Assembly (NCBI GenBank): GCA_946999025.1
Contig: CAMQBP010000044.1
Location: 1-12,118 of the forward strand
Length of the DNA stretch: 12,118 nt
Direction: 5' to 3'
Origin: an uncultured Prevotella sp.
GTDB taxonomy: Bacteria; Bacteroidota; Bacteroidia; Bacteroidales; Bacteroidaceae
Part shown: piece after piece, positions 1 through 7,942 of the stretch
Position numbering within the stretch: position 1 is the first letter of the stretch
Layout of the letters: every line of letters begins with the position of its first letter
Made by a program: the position numbers and the translations under genes
Notes under the pieces: model-generated
The model's input: the letters and a program-made list of their open reading frames with translations, nothing else
Told to the model about the DNA's origin: nothing
Database searches by the model: none

Positions 1-2362
1 GCTTGGCATCAAAAGGTTTGTTCTCGTTGTGATACATCACCATGTAAATGTTTTTTGCATTGTAGGGAGCGATGTACACTTCGTTTTGCGGTGTGGTTTG
101 TTCTTGATAATCTTTATTTTTCAATGCCAGTTTTCTGTTTTTGGCAGGCTCATACAGCTTGTCAAGGCAAGCAGAAAGCTGTTGTGTACTCGTTGGACCG
201 TAGTATAGCACGGTTTGCTCGTATTGTTTGAGCGATTGAAACAAATCAACCAAATGCTGTGGCTGTAAGGCTTTCAGTTCTTGTTCGCTTACAATATTGC
301 GCACTTGGTTATACGGTCCGTACATCGCGTACCCTCTTAAGGCATTGAAATTGCTTCGTTGATTGTTTTTGTTGTCCTGTCTTGCTTTCAATGTTAATGC
401 AACATATTTTTCGTACGCTTTCGCATCGGGTTTCGCATCGGTCATCAGTTCGTTGAGCAGTTTTACCGCTTTGGGCATATTCTCATCCAAACCTGACAAC
501 AAAATGGCGATCTTGCGCGGATTGGCTATTATGTTGAAGCTGCAAGCCAGTTTGTAAAACTCGCGTTTGATGTCTTCAGCTGACTTCTTAGAGGTACCCA
601 GATAGTTGATGTAATCACACGCCACCGCAAACTCTTTGTTAGCAGTTGTGCCGAAATCCCAATTGAACACTAAGTTAAAAAGTCCGTCATCGCTGTTGTG
701 TTTGTACACAATAGGTAGCTTCTTTTTAGTCTTAGTGAAGGTGAGGTCGCGCTTGAAATCAAGGAATTGGGGCTGTATGGGCGTGGTGTGCGCATTTTGT
801 ATGTTACGCAAAAATGCACTGCTCTCGTTGCGGTTGCTGGGGATAGGGGTGATTTGTGGTTTGTCTATCTTCTTTTGTGTCGTGTCTTCGCCTTGCTTCT
901 TGTACACGCAAACAAAGTTATCTTTAAAGTGTCTGTTGGCAAAGGCCATGATGTCTTGTTTAGAAATCTTTGCTAATCTATCCAAACGATTGACCACATC
1001 TTCCCATCTCTGATTGTTAATGAAAGCGTCGGTCAGCATGGAAACCCGCGAACGGTTTGACTGGAGTGATTTGTAATAATCGCGCTTGGTGTTGTTGATG
1101 ATAGACGAGAGCAAGTCATCGGCAAACGCTCCCCGTTTTATGTTGTCAACCTCGGTCAACAATAGCTTTTTGACCTCTTCCAAAGACTGTCCTTCTTTGG
1201 GAAATCCCTCCATGCAGAATGAAGAATAATCGGCCAAGGCATTGACGAACGAACCACTTCTTAAGACCTTCATGCTTTGATTGAGGTTTAAATCTAACAA
1301 TCCTGCATGCCCGTTGCTCAATATTCTGTCCACCAGTGTCAATGTGTCATTTTGCATGGATGCAGCTCCGTCGAACTTCCAGGCCAGCAGCACATTTTCG
1401 GCTTCCTGACCCACCACCGTAGTGTCTACACTCGCTTTCAGGTCGGGTTGCGGTGCGAAGGTAGGGTAGGATAGTGTCGGGCTCTTCTTCCATGAGCCGA
1501 AATACTTGTCCAAAGTAGCAATCACTTCATCTGGATTCATGTCGCCTGCCATGCAAATGGCCACATTGTTGGGCACATAGTAGCGTTTAAAATAGTTTTG
1601 GATGTTTACAATCGATGGATTTTTAAGATGAGCCTGTGTGCCGATGGTGGTTTGTGTGCCATAGGGATGTGTAGGAAACAGTTTGGCATTGAGTGCGTTC
1701 CACTGCTTTCTTCCATCGTTCGAAAGTCCGATGTTGAATTCTTCGTACACCGCTTCCAATTCGGTATGAAAGCCTCTGATTACCATATTTTGAAATCTGT
1801 CGGCTTGTATTTTAGCCCAATTGTCTACTTCGTTGGCTGGAATATTCTCCACATAACAGGTGATGTCGTTGCTCGTAAAGGCGTTAGACCCTTCAGAACC
1901 AATGGCCGCCATCAGCTTGTCATATTCATTGGGAATGTTGTATTGCGCAGCCAACTGTGATATACTGTCAATTTCATGGTATGCCTGTTTGCGTTCGGCA
2001 GCATCGGTCAGCAAGCGATATTTCTCATATCTCTGCGTGATGTCTTGCAGATAAGCAGCCTCTTTCTCTGCATTGGTGGTGCCAAACTGTTTGGTTCCCT
2101 TAAACATCAAGTGCTCTAAATAGTGCGCCAACCCCGTAGTTTCAGCCGGATCGTTCCTGCTTCCTGTCTTAACCGCAATGTAAGTTTGAATACGCGGCTT
2201 CTCTTTGTTCACGCTAAGGTAAACTTTCAATCCGTTATCCAATGTGTAGATACGAGCTTTCATGGGGTCGCCCGTCACTGTTTGGTAATCGTATACTTTT
2301 GCATAAAGAATACTTTGAAACAGTATGAGCAGTAAGCTTGACAATAGTAATCTTGTTCTCAT
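1..2362 (-). CDS. M16 family zinc metallopeptidase (insulinase/pitrilysin-like), exported, 3' end outside window
   Basis: The minus-strand frame from ATG at 2362 appears open to the window edge and gives 787 codons of an incomplete protein. Residues 1-21 look like a Sec signal peptide (MRTRLLLSSLLLILFQSILYA). The inverted zinc-binding motif of M16 peptidases, HxxEH, is at residues 80-84 (HYLEH, within GLAHYLEHLMFKGT). The third zinc ligand is expected in the segment TELEAVYEEFN at residues 200-210, probably E208 by analogy with pitrilysin. About 50 extra residues (roughly 100-150) lie between the two motifs, which I recall as usual for the long Bacteroidota M16 proteins of about 930-950 aa. 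If so, about 150 residues are missing. Such proteins cut peptides in the envelope and the substrate is not predictable. The gene starts 73 bp after the DUF4954 stop with no clear TAnnTTTG box between, so it may be read with hflX and DUF4954. The family call is secure. Confidence 0.9.
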   Translation of the reverse strand, partial: MRTRLLLSSLLLILFQSILYAKVYDYQTVTGDPMKARIYTLDNGLKVYLSVNKEKPRIQTYIAVKTGSRNDPAETTGLAHYLEHLMFKGTKQFGTTNAEKEAAYLQDITQRYEKYRLLTDAAERKQAYHEIDSISQLAAQYNIPNEYDKLMAAIGSEGSNAFTSNDITCYVENIPANEVDNWAKIQADRFQNMVIRGFHTELEAVYEEFNIGLSNDGRKQWNALNAKLFPTHPYGTQTTIGTQAHLKNPSIVNIQNYFKRYYVPNNVAICMAGDMNPDEVIATLDKYFGSWKKSPTLSYPTFAPQPDLKASVDTTVVGQEAENVLLAWKFDGAASMQNDTLTLVDRILSNGHAGLLDLNLNQSMKVLRSGSFVNALADYSSFCMEGFPKEGQSLEEVKKLLLTEVDNIKRGAFADDLLSSIINNTKRDYYKSLQSNRSRVSMLTDAFINNQRWEDVVNRLDRLAKISKQDIMAFANRHFKDNFVCVYKKQGEDTTQKKIDKPQITPIPSNRNESSAFLRNIQNAHTTPIQPQFLDFKRDLTFTKTKKKLPIVYKHNSDDGLFNLVFNWDFGTTANKEFAVACDYINYLGTSKKSAEDIKREFYKLACSFNIIANPRKIAILLSGLDENMPKAVKLLNELMTDAKPDAKAYEKYVALTLKARQDNKNNQRSNFNALRGYAMYGPYNQVRNIVSEQELKALQPQHLVDLFQSLKQYEQTVLYYGPTSTQQLSACLDKLYEPAKNRKLALKNKDYQEQTTPQNEVYIAPYNAKNIYMVMYHNENKPFDAK

Positions 2363-2435
2363 TTTTATGATTGTTAATGACTTGTTAGTAATATCCAATT
2401 TTGTTAGGTTTTGTTTCAAGCGGTTGAACCTGATT

Positions 2436-4292
2436 TCAGTTCTCGTATTCAACCTCTCGATCCAGTTTTTCAATGAAGTTATCGAATAAATTTTGTTCTA
2501 CATCTCCCATGGCAAACTCTTTCTCAGCATCTTTTCTAATCTCAGCTATCCATGCACGACGTGCCTTGACGTAATCCGTACGAACGCGATCGGCATCCGC
2601 TAAGGTGATGGTGTCGAGTTGATAATAATTCTTGATGAGTTCGTATGTCCAAGCCCATTGATATTCTCGGTAGTGTTCGTTGATGTCGGTGAATCTTTGC
2701 AACACATCATCTACTGTTTCCAGTTCACCGTTTTTAATATCTTCTATCAATCGTTCTTCTTCCGAGACAGGCAGAAGCAGTCCGGCCAAGTCTGTCCATT
2801 TGCCCGTTCCAATCGTCGTAGTAGGCGGTGTAAGTGCCGGGTCTTTCTTCAAAACTCGTTTCAAAACCGCACCCATATAGATGTGCAGTGCGATGTCATA
2901 ATATTTGATACCTTTTTTCAAAGAACTGGCATTGATGACATATTCATGATAATTATAGGTTGAAACGTCATCACCAGAGGCCTCGCGCAGCTTTTCAAGA
3001 ATCTTTTTTCCTTCCACAATTTCGCCGACAGAGAAGGGAGAAAGCCAATCAAAGTTTACGATACTCTTTTGTGAATGTTGCGGACGCAAATCTCTTTTCG
3101 GCCACTTGTTGATGTCTCTGTACAGACCAACGGTTGTGATGTTCCTACCTGGTGACAAGTACATGATGTCACTGTATGCTACTAAGTAAGAGAACGGTAG
3201 GCTGCGCGTGTCGGGATGATACATCAATTTGCCAAAACAAACAGAGAATGTGCCAATGTGTGCCGGCATCAACAGATAGGCGCCGCTGGCTGTTTTGCAT
3301 CCACGTTGCAGCACGCCATAGTGCATGGGTCCCATCTTATACGCATGGTTGCTGAAGTTCGTGGCAGAACCAGCATTGTAGAAAGAGAACATACCGCCAA
3401 TCAACAGGCTGCTCTTGTGATGACTGGATGAGAAGGGACCGCAGAAGGCTGCACATGCTTCGCCGTTGGCCATATAGCTATTGGCGAAGAATATACTGGA
3501 AGATGCCGTAAAACCATTTGTTATCTGGCAGGTCTCGCCCACAAAGCAATCTTGCATCTTTACGCTGTTGATGATGGAAGAGCCGTGTGAGATGATGGAA
3601 TTTTCGCAAATTACGCCCGTGCCAATATATACACTGGCGGCCTCTGAACTAAGAATCGTGCAGTCGCTCAGACGTGACGCACCGTTTATTTCGCATTCAT
3701 CAAAAATGATGGTGTTAGTGATTTCTTTCGTGTTGACGATTTTTACCCGATTGCCTATCCATCCTTGGTCTGACTCGTTTAACGCAATGCCTTCCTTGAT
3801 GAGACGAAGAACGGCATCTTTCAGAGCCTTGTCCTGAAAGTGTTGAACCATGAAGGCGGCGAACTGGCTGTTTAATTCCCTGAACAATACGACGTTACCA
3901 TCGCCCACTTCATTTAATACTGAAATGGTGTTGCCCTCACCGTATGTGGCTCCTTCAGTTGTTTCGAGCGTGCAAATGTTTGAAATAAAACAACTGTCGC
4001 CAATCGTATAATTATTGATGTAATTGCCGACATTCTCTATCAAGCTGTTGTCACCGACGGTTACGTTTCTCAATGTGGCGTTGAAAATGCCGGAATGCTT
4101 GAAAAATCCCTTACTCACTTCCAGCGTTTCTTCAAATGCACCAAGACGATTCTCGCCATAGAATAAAACTCGACTCAAGTAGTTAGGCCTGAATCCCTCT
4201 GCCACCATGACCGAAGACCAGTCTTCTGCCCAGCAACCACGACTTTCTAATACACTTATCTCTTCATTTGTTAATTGTCTGAACTCTTTCAT
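2436..4292 (-). CDS. DUF4954 family protein with a left-handed beta-helix-like N-terminal half
   Basis: This 618-aa protein resembles the Bacteroidota DUF4954 family, and no biochemical role is known to me. From about residue 55 to 285 it is rich in short I/V/N/G repeats such as ATLRNVTVGDNSLIENVG, IGDSCFISN and VYIGTGVICENSIISHGSSI. These look like the hexapeptide turns of left-handed beta-helix proteins (sugar acyl- or nucleotidyltransferases). The repeats are followed by a His-rich stretch (H291-H292-K293, then NHAYKMGPMHYG) that could form an active or metal site. The last 200 residues are charged and probably helical. There is no signal peptide, so it is likely cytosolic. I chose ATG 4292, 9 bp after the hflX stop. 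An in-frame TTG at 4301 would add only three residues (MNK) and is less likely. The tight spacing to hflX implies co-transcription. A sugar- or nucleotide-binding role is inference from the fold alone. Confidence 0.85.
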   Translation of the reverse strand: MKEFRQLTNEEISVLESRGCWAEDWSSVMVAEGFRPNYLSRVLFYGENRLGAFEETLEVSKGFFKHSGIFNATLRNVTVGDNSLIENVGNYINNYTIGDSCFISNICTLETTEGATYGEGNTISVLNEVGDGNVVLFRELNSQFAAFMVQHFQDKALKDAVLRLIKEGIALNESDQGWIGNRVKIVNTKEITNTIIFDECEINGASRLSDCTILSSEAASVYIGTGVICENSIISHGSSIINSVKMQDCFVGETCQITNGFTASSSIFFANSYMANGEACAAFCGPFSSSHHKSSLLIGGMFSFYNAGSATNFSNHAYKMGPMHYGVLQRGCKTASGAYLLMPAHIGTFSVCFGKLMYHPDTRSLPFSYLVAYSDIMYLSPGRNITTVGLYRDINKWPKRDLRPQHSQKSIVNFDWLSPFSVGEIVEGKKILEKLREASGDDVSTYNYHEYVINASSLKKGIKYYDIALHIYMGAVLKRVLKKDPALTPPTTTIGTGKWTDLAGLLLPVSEEERLIEDIKNGELETVDDVLQRFTDINEHYREYQWAWTYELIKNYYQLDTITLADADRVRTDYVKARRAWIAEIRKDAEKEFAMGDVEQNLFDNFIEKLDREVEYEN

Positions 4293-4301
4293 CTTATTCA
4301 A

Positions 4302-5546
4302 TTAATCAGTTGGATACAAGAAGTCGTTGTACGGATATTTCTGCACATGCAACTGGCGCACGGCTTTGTACAACGTTTCCCTGAATTCGTCAATGTTTTG
4401 CTTTTGTTTTGCCGAAATGAACACACAGTTTTCATTCAACTTAGCCATCCAGGTGCGTTTCAAGTCTTCTAACGAAAGGTTTTCTTGTGTAGAAGGTGTC
4501 AAGTCATCAGGAGCTTTCTCAACCCATCTGTATTGATCTATCTTGTTGAAGACAATCATGGTAGGTTTATCTGCCGCATCCAATTCCTTCAGTGTGTTGT
4601 CAACCACTCTGATTTGTTCTTCAAAGTCGGGATGCGAAATGTCTACGACATGCAACAGCAAATCGGCCTCGCGCACTTCGTCAAGGGTTGATTTGAACGA
4701 ATCAACAAGGTCGGTGGGCAATTTCCGAATGAATCCCACCGTATCGGCCAGCAGAAAGGGGAGATTGTCAATCACTACCTTGCGTACCGTGGTGTCAAGC
4801 GTGGCAAAAAGTTTGTTCTCTGCGAACACCTCACTCTTGGACAAAAGGTTCATCAAGGTAGACTTTCCAACGTTGGTATAACCCACCAGGGCCACCCGAA
4901 TCATCCTTCCGCGGTTCTTGCGCTGTGTGGTTTTCTGTTTGTCAATCTCGATGAGCCGCTGCTTGAGCAGCGTGATGCGCTGTAAGATGATGCGGCGGTC
5001 CATTTCAAGCTGCGTCTCACCCGGGCCACGCAGGCCAACAGAACCCTTTCCACCACCAGAACCAGAGCCGCCACCTTGCCTTTCCAAGTGGGTCCACAAG
5101 CGTTGCAGGCGAGGCAGCATGTATCGGTATTGCGCCAATTCAACCTGTGTCTTTGCATTGGCTGTCTGAGCCCGCATGGCAAAAATGTCAAGAATCAGGG
5201 AGGTTCGGTCTAAGATTTTGACCTGAAGTTCTTTCTCTATGTTTCTGATTTGCTTGGCAGAAAGTTCGTCATCGAAAATAACCATTCCAACAGGGCGGTC
5301 ATTTTCTTTCTCGTTTTCTATATACTGCTTGATTTCTTCCAATTTGCCTTTACCTACATAACTCACCATGTTGGGTCCCCCCAGCTTCTGTGTGAATCTT
5401 TTGATGGTAACTGCGCCTGCGGTGTCTGCCAGAAATTCCAACTCATCAAGATATTCATTGGTCTTCTCCTCGTTCTGATCCTGAGTGATAAGACCTACGA
5501 GTATGGCTGTTTCTGCTTTTGCTTCTGATATGACAAATTCTTTCAT
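4302..5546 (-). CDS. hflX: GTPase HflX (ribosome-associated)
   Basis: This 414-aa protein has the full HflX layout. The N-terminal HflX domain (about 1-150) ends in a coiled segment and a glycine-rich linker (GGGSGSGGGKGSVG), followed by the family signature RGPGETQLEMDRR. The G domain comes next: P-loop GYTNVGKS at 222-229, G3 DTVGF at 268-272, G4 NKID at 334-337 and a G5-like SAK near 376. All GTP-binding motifs look intact. HflX binds the 50S subunit and, in the bacteria studied, splits stalled or hibernating 70S ribosomes under stress, so it should be cytosolic. Start ATG 5546 is about 20 bp downstream of a very good promoter. It is the first gene of the minus-strand block and its stop is 9 bp before DUF4954. 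The identification is secure. Confidence 0.97.
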   Translation of the reverse strand: MKEFVISEAKAETAILVGLITQDQNEEKTNEYLDELEFLADTAGAVTIKRFTQKLGGPNMVSYVGKGKLEEIKQYIENEKENDRPVGMVIFDDELSAKQIRNIEKELQVKILDRTSLILDIFAMRAQTANAKTQVELAQYRYMLPRLQRLWTHLERQGGGSGSGGGKGSVGLRGPGETQLEMDRRIILQRITLLKQRLIEIDKQKTTQRKNRGRMIRVALVGYTNVGKSTLMNLLSKSEVFAENKLFATLDTTVRKVVIDNLPFLLADTVGFIRKLPTDLVDSFKSTLDEVREADLLLHVVDISHPDFEEQIRVVDNTLKELDAADKPTMIVFNKIDQYRWVEKAPDDLTPSTQENLSLEDLKRTWMAKLNENCVFISAKQKQNIDEFRETLYKAVRQLHVQKYPYNDFLYPTD

Positions 5547-5569
5547 TCGGTATATAAATATGGTGATTG

Positions 5570-5600
5570 CAAAGTTACAATAAAGCGATAAAATGACAAA
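5570..5600 (-). promoter_or_regulatory. Bacteroidota-type promoter for hflX
   Basis: Read on the minus strand, TTTG at 5600-5597 is followed by exactly 19 bp and then TAACTTTG at 5577-5570. This matches the known Bacteroidota consensus TTTG-N19-21-TAnnTTTG at every defined base. Transcription should start near 5563-5566, giving a leader of about 20 nt before ATG 5546. A tandem CATGTCA (5639-5645 and 5656-5662, 17 bp apart) lies 40-65 bp further upstream and might be a regulator site, but that is weak. Confidence 0.85.
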
Positions 5601-5744
5601 ATAAAAACATCTATTTTGTTGCAGAGGACAACCACTAACATGTCAGCACTTCTATCATGTCATGTTTTCTCTTTTTTTTTCGTTGATAGGACGAATAATA
5701 TGAAGGATGACTGATTGAGAATTTTCTTGACAACGACCTCTCTT

Positions 5745-5798
5745 ATCCTTGGCGTATTTGCAAACTCCGTCCCTGAAGTTTGTAAATACGCCAAGGAT
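5745..5798 (+). repeat. 22-bp near-perfect inverted repeat with a 10-nt loop
   Basis: The left arm at 5745-5766 pairs with the right arm at 5777-5798 over 22 positions. The core is CTTGGCGTATTTG against its complement, and the loop is CCGTCCCTGA. The single non-Watson-Crick position (5760/5783) is G-U in a plus-strand RNA but C-A in a minus-strand RNA, so the fold favours plus transcription. No U-run follows the right arm and no gene ends nearby on either strand, so it does not look like a simple terminator. It could be a small RNA, a cruciform or protein-binding site, or one copy of a dispersed palindromic repeat. Confidence 0.75.
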
Positions 5799-6208
5799 TT
5801 AGCGATGTTTGCAAGTGCCAATATTACAATGTGTTAGTGATATATCGTTGCGTTATGCGAATAATTTTCAGCCTATTTTTCATCAAAAGCATTGCTTTTA
5901 GGCCTTAATATGTATGCTTTTGCTGTTCAACAATATACTAATTGACCAATAAAGTGATGCTTCTAATCGAGTCAACTCAATGCTATTGCGTAAAAAGGGT
6001 CGATACTTCTTCATCTATTACCGTATGTTTGCATCCTGTATGCCTATCGATTTTTTCTAGATTGAAAGTTTATAAGGGTCATTTTTTGCCCACTTTTTTA
6101 ATAAAATATCTTACAAATTTGATGAGATGCGTGATGCTCTTTTTTTATTTGAAAAAAATATGAAAACTCAAAAAATAGTGCGGATTTTGCGTTTCAAATT
6201 GCAGGCCA

Positions 6209-6220
6209 TTTGTTAACAAA
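6209..6220. promoter_or_regulatory. 12-bp perfect palindrome TTTGTTAACAAA, possible regulator site
   Basis: This is an exact self-complementary 12-mer in AT-rich DNA, about 65 bp upstream of the putative hexosaminidase -7 box. The position suits an activator or repressor site, but AT-rich intergenic DNA makes short palindromes fairly easily. No regulator gene is in the window to pair with it. Confidence 0.3.
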
Positions 6221-6253
6221 ACTATAAAAATGGATTGAAAACCTTTTTTTTAA

Positions 6254-6293
6254 GAAATGATGGCAGTCATTTCAATAAATTATGATAACTTTG
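6254..6293 (+). promoter_or_regulatory. Probable promoter and operator of the hexosaminidase-nagB genes
   Basis: TAACTTTG at 6286-6293 matches the Bacteroidota -7 element TAnnTTTG, but no TTTG lies 19-21 bp upstream. In that place is a 7+7 inverted repeat, GAAATGA (6254-6260) and TCATTTC (6267-6273) with a 6-bp spacer. An inverted repeat replacing the -33 element suggests an activator-dependent promoter or an operator. The transcript would start near 6300, leaving a leader of about 17 nt before ATG 6317. Confidence 0.55.
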
Positions 6294-6316
6294 TGTCACA
6301 AATAACTATTTTCATC

Positions 6317-7921
6317 ATGAAAGCAAAACTTTTAATGTTAGCACTATTTTTAAGTGTGCTGTCTAATCAAACTGTGACAGCTAATTCAGTAGCCGATTAC
6401 AAGGTAGTTCCCATGCCGAAGGAGATTACTGCAACGGCTAAAAAAGATTTTACGTTGACCGCTGCCACTCCCATTGTTTATCCAGAGGGTAATGCAGATT
6501 TGAAGCGTAATGCCGAATTCCTGGCTCAGTATATTCGCGAGGTCACCGGCATTCAGGTGTCAACTACCACGAGTAAATCAAAAAATGCCATCACCTTGTC
6601 ATTAAGCAAGAAAATGACGGAGGACGAGGGGTATGTCATCACAGTGACAAACAAAGGAATAACTGTCGCAGGAAAGACACCCAATGGTATTTTCTATGGA
6701 ATACAAACCCTGCGCAAGTCGTTGCCCACACAGAAAGCCGACAGCCAAATCACTTTTCCGGGCGTTGTGATTAAAGATGCGCCTCGCTTTGGTTATCGGG
6801 GAGGCATGTTAGATTGTGGCCGTCATTTCTTCCCATTAGATTTTGTCAAGAAATACATAGATCTGCTGGCGCTTCACAACATGAATGTCTTCCACTGGCA
6901 TCTGAGCGAAGACCAAGGTTGGCGTATAGAAATCAAGAAATACCCGCGGCTGACAGAAGTTGGATCTGTACGTTCTGAGACGGTCATTGGACATAACTCA
7001 GCTGTCTATGATGGCGTGCCTTATGGTGGTTTCTATACACAAGACCAAGCTCGTGAAATCGTTAAGTATGCTGCTGACAGATATATCACGGTGATTCCCG
7101 AAATCGATATGCCTGGCCACATGCTTGCTGCGCTGGCATCTTATCCTGAACTGGGATGTACAGGTGGTCCTTATAAGGTAGCAACGTCATGGGGCATCTT
7201 CAATGATGTGCTGTGCTTGGGTAACGAAAAGACCTATCAGTTCTGTCAGGATGTGCTGGGTGAGCTCATCGATATCTTCCCCTCTAAGTTGATAAATATT
7301 GGTGGTGACGAATCCCCACGTGTGCGTTGGGAGAAATGTCCCAAGTGTCAGAAGGTTATGAAAGACCACAATCTGCCGGTGAAAAAGCTGCAAGGATATT
7401 TCACCAACCGCATAGAAAAGTTTGTCAACAGCAAAGGTAGAAGTATTATCGGATGGGACGAAATTCTGGACGGTGACATCAATCAGAGTGCTACCGTCAT
7501 GAGTTGGCGTGGAGTAGAGCCTGGTGTCAAAGCTGCGAAGAGAGGTCACGATGTCGTGATGTCACCAACCACCTATGCTTACTTTGACTATTACCAGACA
7601 GATAAACGGGCTTCAGAGCCGCTTTTGATTGGCGGAAATCTCCCCATCGAAAAGACTTACAGCTTTGACCCCTTACCAGACACCCTGTCGGTTGACGTGC
7701 GTAAACATATTATTGGTGTTCAAGCCAACCTGTGGACAGAGTATATCGCCTATCCTAATTTAGCAGAATATCAGCTGCTTCCTCGCCTTGCAGCCATTTC
7801 TGAAATCCAATGGTCAGACAAGAAGAAAGATTTTCCGGAGTTTAAAGAGCGTCTTACCAGATTCGTTAGATTCTATGACCTCTATGACTATGTATATGCA
7901 AAACATCTTTGGAAAAAATAA
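6317..7921 (+). CDS. Exported beta-N-acetylhexosaminidase, glycoside hydrolase family 20
   Basis: This 534-aa protein should remove terminal GlcNAc or GalNAc from glycans (host mucin, peptidoglycan or chitin fragments) in the periplasm. Residues 1-22 form a signal peptide (MKAKLLMLALFLSVLSNQTVTA) without a lipobox Cys, so it is probably soluble rather than a lipoprotein. The GH20b N-terminal domain spans about 27-150. The (beta/alpha)8 barrel begins near 155 (PRFGYRGGMLD) and carries HWHLSEDQGWR from residue 193, the catalytic Asp-Glu pair D331-E332 in IGGDESP, and WTEY near the C-terminus. A CxxC (KCPKC) follows the catalytic pair. It ends at the barrel, shorter than many Bacteroidota GH20 enzymes that carry extra C-terminal domains. 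An ATG at 6257 is in frame, but it lies before the -7 box and adds 20 residues ahead of the signal peptide, so I chose 6317. The next gene, nagB, is 21 bp away in an apparent operon. Confidence 0.93.
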   Translation: MKAKLLMLALFLSVLSNQTVTANSVADYKVVPMPKEITATAKKDFTLTAATPIVYPEGNADLKRNAEFLAQYIREVTGIQVSTTTSKSKNAITLSLSKKMTEDEGYVITVTNKGITVAGKTPNGIFYGIQTLRKSLPTQKADSQITFPGVVIKDAPRFGYRGGMLDCGRHFFPLDFVKKYIDLLALHNMNVFHWHLSEDQGWRIEIKKYPRLTEVGSVRSETVIGHNSAVYDGVPYGGFYTQDQAREIVKYAADRYITVIPEIDMPGHMLAALASYPELGCTGGPYKVATSWGIFNDVLCLGNEKTYQFCQDVLGELIDIFPSKLINIGGDESPRVRWEKCPKCQKVMKDHNLPVKKLQGYFTNRIEKFVNSKGRSIIGWDEILDGDINQSATVMSWRGVEPGVKAAKRGHDVVMSPTTYAYFDYYQTDKRASEPLLIGGNLPIEKTYSFDPLPDTLSVDVRKHIIGVQANLWTEYIAYPNLAEYQLLPRLAAISEIQWSDKKKDFPEFKERLTRFVRFYDLYDYVYAKHLWKK

Positions 7922-7942
7922 CCATTAACAAACTAATTGAAG

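Larger units (their letters stand above)
5601..6253. other. Long AT-rich divergent intergenic region, no convincing gene
   Basis: Together with its flanking promoters this forms a 770-bp gap between the divergent hflX and hexosaminidase genes. I find no ORF with recognisable protein character. The open frame at 5942-6163 encodes a low-complexity sequence rich in F, L and K with no family resemblance. Notable content is a T9 run at 5672-5680, a strong hairpin at 5745-5798, a small palindrome of type AAAAGCA-T-TGCTTTT at 5885-5899 enclosed by GCCTA/TAGGC, several T/A runs around 6080-6170, and TTTGTTAACAAA at 6209-6220. It may hold a small RNA or a decayed dispersed repeat, but nothing here proves either. 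Confidence 0.6.

Noticed and set aside
636..1013. 125-codon plus-strand ORF
   Set aside because: Antisense shadow of the M16 peptidase, whose frame appears open from 2362 to the window edge and shows family motifs.
2403..2430. Short TTCAA/TTGAA inverted repeat between DUF4954 and the M16 gene as a terminator
   Set aside because: The stem is only about 5-6 bp and the minus-strand sequence after it has no U-run, so it does not support termination.
2619..2963. 114-codon plus-strand ORF
   Set aside because: Antisense shadow of the DUF4954 gene; no recognisable protein character.
5942..6163. 73-codon plus-strand ORF in the long intergenic region
   Set aside because: Low-complexity F/L/K-rich translation from AT-rich DNA, no family resemblance, no promoter or terminator in place.
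7187..7549. 120-codon minus-strand ORF
   Set aside because: Antisense to the catalytic part of the GH20 gene; explained by that gene.
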